DNA of 9,930 bases from Deltaproteobacteria bacterium (lineage in GTDB: Bacteria > Desulfobacterota > Desulfobulbia > Desulfobulbales > Desulfocapsaceae), in NCBI GenBank assembly GCA_021779275.1, contig JAJYAX010000029.1, positions 1 to 9,930 of the forward strand, in the 5' to 3' direction. A model generated the notes under the pieces. That model saw only the letters and a list, made by a program, of their open reading frames with translations, made no database searches and was not told the DNA's origin. Below, one piece after another: positions 5,087 to 9,930 of the stretch. Numbering within the stretch: the first letter of the stretch is position 1; every line of letters begins with the position of its first letter. A program made the position numbers and the translations under genes.

Positions 5087-5794
5087 TTAAACGGTCTGCC
5101 CCAGATAGGTGCTGATAACGGAAGGATCGGAGCGCAGGACATCGGCCGGTCCGTCAAGGACGATTTTCCCGGACTCGATGACATAGGCGTGCGTTGAGGT
5201 GGCCAGGGCCAGGTGGGCGTTCTGCTCGACGAGCAGGACGGTCAGGCCCTCGTCATGGACCTGGCGGATGATCTCAAAGACGGCCTTGACCATCAGCGGG
5301 GCAAGCCCCAGGGAGGGTTCGTCCAGAAGCAGCAGGCGCGGCCGGGCCATCAGACCCCGGGCGATGGCCAGCATCTGCTGTTCGCCGCCGGACAGCGACC
5401 CCGCCGCCATGTTGCGCCGCTCGCCCAGGATCGGAAAGCGTTCCTCCATCCGGGCCACATCCCTTTGCGCCTCCCGGGAGGGACGTCGGTAGCCGCCCAT
5501 TTCCAGGTTTTCCCGCACCGTCATGCCGGCCAGGACCTGTCGGCCTTCGGGGACCTGGATCACCCCTTCCGACACCCGCCTGTGGGCGCTCATCCCGGTT
5601 ATATCCCGTCCATCTAAGAGGATCCTTCCTGATCGGACCGGCACGACCCCGCTTAGGGTATTAAGGATGGTGGTCTTGCCGGCGCCGTTGGGGCCGATCA
5701 GGGTCACTATCGCCCCCTCCCGCACCTGAAAGGAGACATCGCGGACGGCCTCCATGGGGCCGTAGGCCACGGTCAGATCGACAACGTCAAGCAT
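5087..5794 (-). CDS. livF: Branched-chain amino acid ABC transporter ATPase LivF
   Basis: This 235-residue ATPase is one half of the nucleotide-binding pair that powers uptake through LivHM. It shows Walker A GPNGAGKT (34-41), VPEGRQ after the Q-loop (81-86), ABC signature LSGGEQ (134-139), Walker B LLLLDEP (154-160) and VEQN (189-192), where LivF proteins have Gln in place of the usual switch His. Length agrees with the family. I take the ATG at 5794 (MLDVVDLTVAYG), matching the usual N-terminus; a longer frame from 5851 would add 19 unlike residues. The start lies inside the 3' end of livG (overlap of 8 bases), so translation is coupled. It is the last gene of the operon and appears intact. 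Confidence 0.96.
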   Translation of the reverse strand: MLDVVDLTVAYGPMEAVRDVSFQVREGAIVTLIGPNGAGKTTILNTLSGVVPVRSGRILLDGRDITGMSAHRRVSEGVIQVPEGRQVLAGMTVRENLEMGGYRRPSREAQRDVARMEERFPILGERRNMAAGSLSGGEQQMLAIARGLMARPRLLLLDEPSLGLAPLMVKAVFEIIRQVHDEGLTVLLVEQNAHLALATSTHAYVIESGKIVLDGPADVLRSDPSVISTYLGQTV

Positions 5795-6554
5795 GGTCTT
5801 CGCTTGCTCCCAGATAGGCCTCGATAACCTCCGGATGACGGCTGACGGCATCGGGGTTGCCCGTCGTCAGCGTGCGACCGAAGTTGAGCACGGTAATGGT
5901 TGCGCACAGTTCCATTACAAAGGACATATTATGTTCGATGAGCAGGATGGTCATGCCCTCCGCCGCCAGCGACCGGATCAGCCCTCCCACCTGCTGCACG
6001 CCCTTCTGCCGCATCCCGGCCACCGGTTCGTCCAGCAGCAGCAGGCGGGGACGCGAGGCTAGAGCCCGCGCTATCTCCAGGCGCCGGCGTTCGCCATAGG
6101 ACAGTGCCCCGGCCGGGAAATCGGCCCTGGACGCAAGGCCGACCCGGGCCAGACAGTCCATGGCCTGGCTGCGGTGTTCCTTTTCCTGCCGCCAGGCCAT
6201 GGGCAGACAGAAGAATCTGGGGAAAAAAGGCCGGGGGGCGACCAGATACTGCCCGGCGATCACATTTTCCAGACAGGTCATGGCCGGAAAAAGGCGGATA
6301 TTCTGAAAGGTCCGGGCCAGCCCCCTGGCGGCCAGTTTATAGGCCGGAAGGGTTTGGACAGGGCTGCCGTCCAGCACCACCTCCCCCGAGGTGGCGGGCA
6401 TGACGCCGCTCAAGACATTGATAAGCGTTGTCTTCCCGGCCCCGTTGGGACCGATAAGCCCGTGCACCTCTCCCTTGGCAATAGAGAGACAGACGCCGTC
6501 CAGGGCCTTGACCCCGCCGAAGGTGCGGGTAACATCGTTTACCTGCAGCAGCAT
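5787..6554 (-). CDS. livG: Branched-chain amino acid ABC transporter ATPase LivG
   Basis: This 255-residue ATPase is the partner of LivF on the cytoplasmic side of LivHM. It shows Walker A GPNGAGKT (35-42), Q-loop RTFQNIRLFP (81-90, Gln84), signature LSYGERRRLEIARAL (151-165, the LivG form of the signature), Walker B LLLLDEP (171-177) followed by VAGM, and switch IEHNM with His208. All catalytic residues are present. The start at 6554 is three bases after the livM stop; GGAGG inside the end of livM is at a good distance. Most LivG proteins have Asn or Ser with acidic residues just after AGM; here it is RQKG, a small variation in the D-loop region. Confidence 0.96.
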   Translation of the reverse strand: MLLQVNDVTRTFGGVKALDGVCLSIAKGEVHGLIGPNGAGKTTLINVLSGVMPATSGEVVLDGSPVQTLPAYKLAARGLARTFQNIRLFPAMTCLENVIAGQYLVAPRPFFPRFFCLPMAWRQEKEHRSQAMDCLARVGLASRADFPAGALSYGERRRLEIARALASRPRLLLLDEPVAGMRQKGVQQVGGLIRSLAAEGMTILLIEHNMSFVMELCATITVLNFGRTLTTGNPDAVSRHPEVIEAYLGASEDHA

Positions 6555-6557
6555 GGC

Positions 6558-7448
6558 CTACACCTCCTCCGGGATGGCGTGAGCCGCAGCCTTGGCCCGC
6601 CCTTTGCCGATTCGCATAAAGATCGAGGCCAGACCGTTGGGCAAAAACAGGATCACCAGCAGCAGGATCAGCCCGTTTATCGCCATACGCACGGGTCCCG
6701 CCGCGACGCCTGTGCCGCGGAGGATCTCGGGCAGGGCTGTCAGCAGGGCCGCCCCGAGCACCGGGCCATACCAGACCCTGATGCCGCCCACGATATTGTA
6801 GATCAGCAGATCCACCGCCACGGAAAAGCCGAACTCCCGGGGGGTGATGATGTAGTTGAGATGGGCGTAAAGCGCACCGGCAAAGCCTGCCAGGACGGCG
6901 CCGAGGACAAAGGACAGGGTCTTGTAGTAGGTGGTGTTGATGCCCAGGGCTGCGGCTGCGGTCTCATCCTCCCGGATGCTCTCGAAACACCAGCCGATCC
7001 GGGAGTATCGCAGTCGGGCGATGGCGTAGGCCGCCACCGCCAGGGACAGATAAATCCCCGAGGTCGTGGTGATGGCGGGTATCCCGACCAGGCCCTGGGC
7101 GCCGCCGGTGATATCGAGATTCAGGACGACGATGCGGACCACCTCGCCGAAACTCAGGGTGGCGATGGCCAGGAAGACCCCCCGGAGTCTCAGGACCGGC
7201 AGGCCGATCACCAGCCCGACCGCACCGGCCAGAACCGATCCGGCGGCGACGGCCAGGGGAAAGGGGACCATAAGCTTCATGGTCAGGATGCCGGCGGTAT
7301 AGCCGCCGATCCCGGCAAAGGCGGCGCTGCCCAGCGACAACTGCCCGGCGGCCAGGGTCAGGTAGAGGCTCAGCGCCAGCAGGGCGTTTATGCCGATAAA
7401 GTTAAAGAGACTGCCGTAGACTGCAAAAAACTGGGACAGGGCTTCCAC
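6558..7448 (-). CDS. livM: Branched-chain amino acid ABC transporter permease LivM
   Basis: This 296-residue inner-membrane protein has about eight to ten hydrophobic segments and forms the translocation path together with LivH. Family marks are LAAGQLSLGSAAFAGIGGYT near residue 35, VLRLRGVFLAIATLSFGEVV at about 85-105, and the coupling loop region NYIITPREFGFSVAVDLLIY followed by GPVLGA near 230. Where most relatives have GG(L/M)G(S/T) before WGP, this one has GGIRVWYGP, a modest departure in the loop that touches the ATPases. The start is GTG at 7448, four bases after the livH stop, with GGGAGG upstream inside livH. It lacks the long N-terminal extension of the E. coli protein, as is usual in many other bacteria. 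Confidence 0.94.
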   Translation of the reverse strand: MEALSQFFAVYGSLFNFIGINALLALSLYLTLAAGQLSLGSAAFAGIGGYTAGILTMKLMVPFPLAVAAGSVLAGAVGLVIGLPVLRLRGVFLAIATLSFGEVVRIVVLNLDITGGAQGLVGIPAITTTSGIYLSLAVAAYAIARLRYSRIGWCFESIREDETAAAALGINTTYYKTLSFVLGAVLAGFAGALYAHLNYIITPREFGFSVAVDLLIYNIVGGIRVWYGPVLGAALLTALPEILRGTGVAAGPVRMAINGLILLLVILFLPNGLASIFMRIGKGRAKAAAHAIPEEV

Positions 7449-7452
7449 GTTC

Positions 7453-8343
7453 TCAGGCCTCCCGCATCTTCTTGCGTCCGAGAAGTCCGGCGGGGCGCAG
7501 GATCAGGACCGTGAAGAGGACCGTGAAGGCCACGGCGTCCCGCAGATTCGAGGTGCCGGTGAGGGCCACGGTCAGGACCTCGCTCAGACCGAAGGCCAGC
7601 CCGCCCAGGATGGCGCCGGGGATACTCCCCATGCCGCCCAGGATGATCACCGCCAGGCCCTTAAGCTCGATGGAGCGTCCCATATCCGGGGAAAGGGAGT
7701 CGAAGTACAGACCGAAGAGGATCCCGGCGGCCCCTCCCAGGGCGGAGGAGATAAAGAAGGTAAAGGCGATGATGCCGTCCACATGTATCCCTAAGAGCCT
7801 GGCGGTACGGTCGTTTTCCGCCACGGCGCGAATGGCCTTGCCCACCCTCGCCCGATTTAAAAACTGGGTCAGGGCCACCATCAACAGGATCGCGACGGCG
7901 ACAATCTCCACCTGCAGGGAGGTAATCGAGATCCCTCCCCACCGCCAGATATGCACCGAGATGGTATGGGCGGGGAAGCGCACGGTCCGCGCGCCGAAGA
8001 GCCCCAGGGCCGCACTCTCGAAGATGATCGCCATGGCGATGCTGGAGATCAGCCCGGAAAAATTGGAATCGGCCCGCTGCCTGAGCGGGGCGAAGGCCAC
8101 CCTGTCGAGAAGAAGCCCCAGCAGGCCGCAGCAGAACACCGAGACCGGGAAGGCCAGCCAGAGGGACAGCCCTGCCGCCTCCACGAGCCAGACGGCCAGC
8201 AGGCCTCCCAGGGTAAAGACCGCGGCGTGCGCCAGGTTCAGGATGTCCAGCACCCCGAAGACCAGGGTGTAACCCACGGCGAAGAGTCCATAGACACTGC
8301 CGATAAAAAGGCCGTTGATCAGCTGTTGCGCCAGAAGATCCAT
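7453..8343 (-). CDS. livH: Branched-chain amino acid ABC transporter permease LivH
   Basis: This 296-residue inner-membrane permease is a LivM partner. It opens with LLAQQLINGLFIGSVYGLFA and VGYTLVFGVLDILNLAHAAV, a characteristic LivH start. It has about eight membrane segments and the conserved loop KGLAVIILGGMGSIPGAILG near residues 228-247, which contacts the ATPase subunits. All the expected blocks are present and the length is normal. The ATG at 8343 lies 18 bases after the livK stop; AAAGGA is somewhat far upstream (about 10 bases), so translation may be weaker than for livK, which fits the usual excess of binding protein. Confidence 0.95.
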   Translation of the reverse strand: MDLLAQQLINGLFIGSVYGLFAVGYTLVFGVLDILNLAHAAVFTLGGLLAVWLVEAAGLSLWLAFPVSVFCCGLLGLLLDRVAFAPLRQRADSNFSGLISSIAMAIIFESAALGLFGARTVRFPAHTISVHIWRWGGISITSLQVEIVAVAILLMVALTQFLNRARVGKAIRAVAENDRTARLLGIHVDGIIAFTFFISSALGGAAGILFGLYFDSLSPDMGRSIELKGLAVIILGGMGSIPGAILGGLAFGLSEVLTVALTGTSNLRDAVAFTVLFTVLILRPAGLLGRKKMREA

Positions 8344-8361
8344 CAGTGGTCAGTCCTTTTT

Positions 8362-9528
8362 TTATTCACCCAAAATAGTGAACTTGCCGCCCTTGACCAC
8401 CTGGACCACGGGGGTTGACCCCGCATCGCGGCCCGGAGTAAAGGAGAACGCGCCAAGCACCGTATCGAGATCCTTGATCTGGGCCAGGGCATCCCTGATG
8501 GCCTTGTGATCCGTGGCCGTCCCCGCCTTTTTGATGGCCGCATAGGCAATGTGGACACCGGCGTAGGCCTGGGCCGCGAATTGATCGGGGGCGTTGCCGT
8601 ATTTGGCGGTAAAGGCCTCGACAAATTTTTTATTCAGAGGCAGGGTCGAAGTGGCGTTCCAGGCCGCTCCCATTATGACACCCTCGGCGCTTTCAGCTGC
8701 GTTTTTGAGCAGCGCCGGAGAATTGAAGCCGTTGCCGCCTATGATCGGGACTGAGGCCGGAATTCCCAGCTGGCGTGCCTGGTTGACGATGCCGGAGGCC
8801 TCTTCGACAAGGGCTGAAACGATGATGGCATCGGGATTTTTTGACTTGATCTGGGTCAGCTGCGGCGAGAAATCGCGGTCACCCTTGGCAAAGGTCTGTT
8901 CTGTGACGACCTCGAGCCCGGCATCGGCCAGGGCCTTCTTGAAGGCTACATAGCCGCCCATGGTAAAGGCATCATCGTTTCCGTAGAAGACCGCGACCTT
9001 CTTCAGTCCGAATTTTTCCTTGGCCACCTTGATGGTATAGGGGATCACAACCGACTCGGTCAGCGAATCCCGGAAGATGAAATCGCCGATCTCGGTGATC
9101 CCCGGCGCCGTGTTGCTGATGGCCAGAACCGGCATGCCGTCCTTCTGGGCGATCCGGTCCGTCACCTGGGCGGTATTGGAGAGGGTCGGCCCGATGATGA
9201 GAGCAACCTTGTCCGCATTGATGAACTTGTTGAAGACATTGATTCCCTGCTGCGGCACACTGGCATCGTCTTCGAGGACCGGCACGATCTTCAAGCCGTT
9301 TGGACCCGCTGCGGCATTGATTTCCTCCACCGCCAGATCGGCCCCTTTTTTTTGAGTGGCCCCATAGGCGGCGGCCCCTCCGGTCATGCTGAAGGCAAAG
9401 CCGATTTTTGCCTCCGTAACGGCGGCGAAGGCCTGCGTACAGAGCCGTCCCGAGCTGAAGACCAGGGTCAGAAAGAGCGCGACTGCGATTCCGGCAGCCG
9501 TTCCTGAACTACGTTTTAGAGTGTGCAT
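8362..9528 (-). CDS. livK: Periplasmic branched-chain amino acid binding protein (LivK/LivJ type)
   Basis: This 388-residue substrate-binding protein of the Leu/Ile/Val family delivers ligand to LivHM. A Sec signal peptide is clear: MHTLKRSS, a hydrophobic core at about 10-25, then a likely cut after AFA (residue 35). A Cys at residue 30 lacks a proper lipobox, so a soluble periplasmic form is likely. The mature protein starts KIGFAFSMTGGAAAYGATQK, the typical first strand and ligand-contact loop, and continues with IIGPTLSNTAQVTDRIAQKD and the two-lobe fold. The start at 9528 is chosen because GGAGGA stands five bases before it; an ATG at 9540 would put that site inside the gene. Ligand could be Leu/Ile/Val, another amino acid, an amide or an aromatic acid, since these families vary widely in specificity. 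Confidence 0.94.
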   Translation of the reverse strand: MHTLKRSSGTAAGIAVALFLTLVFSSGRLCTQAFAAVTEAKIGFAFSMTGGAAAYGATQKKGADLAVEEINAAAGPNGLKIVPVLEDDASVPQQGINVFNKFINADKVALIIGPTLSNTAQVTDRIAQKDGMPVLAISNTAPGITEIGDFIFRDSLTESVVIPYTIKVAKEKFGLKKVAVFYGNDDAFTMGGYVAFKKALADAGLEVVTEQTFAKGDRDFSPQLTQIKSKNPDAIIVSALVEEASGIVNQARQLGIPASVPIIGGNGFNSPALLKNAAESAEGVIMGAAWNATSTLPLNKKFVEAFTAKYGNAPDQFAAQAYAGVHIAYAAIKKAGTATDHKAIRDALAQIKDLDTVLGAFSFTPGRDAGSTPVVQVVKGGKFTILGE

Positions 9529-9540
9529 AAATTCCTCCAT

Positions 9541-9819
9541 ACATGAGAAAAGGAAACAACGAAGTACGTCAATAATGCGACTCGTAAAAATCCTCTACGG
9601 CTGCAGGCGCGACATCATACATCCGCGAGGCACAAGGCCTGAACCGTTGGTGAGATGGATTTTCACAAAACCGGCAAGACATCTTTTATCATTGCGGTAT
9701 CTCAAAGTCAAGAACTGAGCTTGCCCGCAACAGTCGCCTCCAGGTGTTTTAACAGGTGGTTATTTCTAAAATTTTACTATCATAGGATAGTGTTTTGTCG
9801 GCCGGAAGCGACCCCTTGA
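9541..9819 (-). promoter_or_regulatory. Upstream region of the liv operon
   Basis: No gene is supported here. On the minus strand TTGACT (9711-9706) and TAAAAG (9688-9683) stand 17 bases apart, a fair sigma-70 type promoter that would give a leader of about 145 bases. TTGACG (9573-9568) is a second possible -35 nearer the gene, without a good -10. Farther out, ACTATC-N4-GATAGT (9776-9791) is a perfect 6-base inverted repeat, possibly an operator. CAGGTG occurs twice, about 13 bases apart, near 9740-9760. Confidence 0.4.
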
Positions 9820-9930
9820 CGTAATGATGAGCATAATGCCGCCCGCCTGGAAAAAAATTACGAAGAAGAAGCCCATACTCTGCTTGACCTTTCCGGCATG
9901 AATGGGGTATTACTTCCTGGAATCAGTTAT
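9820..9930 (+). other. Open frame running off the right edge
   Basis: After a stop at 9817-9819 one plus-strand frame stays open for 37 codons to the end of the window. It reads DEHNAARLEKNYEEEAHTLL then DLSGMNGVLLPGISY. The amphipathic, acidic helix followed by a hydrophobic strand is protein-like, but no ATG, GTG or TTG opens it; the first Met is at codon 27. A second frame with ATGs at 9824 and 9827 stops after 25 codons (at about 9901). It may be a broken 5' end, a frameshifted gene or chance. I do not recognise it. Confidence 0.25.

Noticed and set aside
6174..7514. A 446-codon plus-strand open frame antisense to livG and livM
   Set aside because: It lies opposite well-supported genes in GC-rich DNA, where long antisense frames are common. 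Its product is a low-complexity run of Gly, Gln, Asp and His with no fold.
7472..8272. A 266-codon plus-strand frame opposite livH
   Set aside because: It is rich in Arg, Pro, Ser and Ala, as expected for the reverse frame of a GC-rich membrane protein, and has no ribosome-binding site.
1..9930. CRISPR array, tRNA, rRNA or insertion sequence
   Set aside because: I found no regularly spaced repeats, no cloverleaf-like sequence and no transposase or terminal inverted repeats.

Overview
This window has two compositionally different halves. The left half (about 1-5050) is AT-rich. It holds small plus-strand genes, toxin-antitoxin genes and broken gene pieces. The right half (about 5090-9540) is GC-rich and carries one intact minus-strand branched-chain amino acid ABC transport operon. 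The Sec signal peptide on a periplasmic binding protein, the classic livKHMGF set and purple-sulfur/delta-type proteins together with HigBA and ParDE modules suggest a Gram-negative anaerobic proteobacterium, perhaps of the former Deltaproteobacteria. That placement is inference; no rRNA or species marker is present.

Region 1 (1-2106) is a scrambled accessory patch. It opens with a piece of leucyl-tRNA synthetase whose C-terminal part is missing and replaced by an unrelated tail. The tail comes from an imperfect direct repeat of about 80 bases that recurs 1.65 kb downstream, at the end of a small membrane-protein reading frame. Between the two copies lie an apparently intact higBA toxin-antitoxin pair (plus strand) and, convergent to it, a ParD antitoxin with a strong promoter whose partner ParE is cut off after about 29 family-like residues. 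The truncated parE runs out of frame into what looks like the C-terminal half of another antitoxin. A rho-independent terminator at 2073-2110 closes the patch.

Region 2 (2107-4812) is a plus-strand gene group. A 336-residue soluble protein that I do not recognise overlaps by four bases (ATGA) a 166-residue protein with four predicted membrane segments. A 53-codon glycine-rich reading frame then overlaps the end of the membrane gene and stops directly against the start codon of a membrane-anchored NERD (nuclease-related) protein. The coupling, the base composition and the toxin-antitoxin neighbours fit a defence-type module: cytosolic sensor or regulator, membrane effector and nuclease. That function is inference.

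Region 3 (5087-9540) is livK-livH-livM-livG-livF on the minus strand, with short spacers or overlaps: a periplasmic binding protein, two permeases and two ATPases that together import branched-chain amino acids or related compounds. The last 390 bases hold the operon's upstream region and, at the right edge, an open frame of 37 codons that may belong to a gene outside the window.
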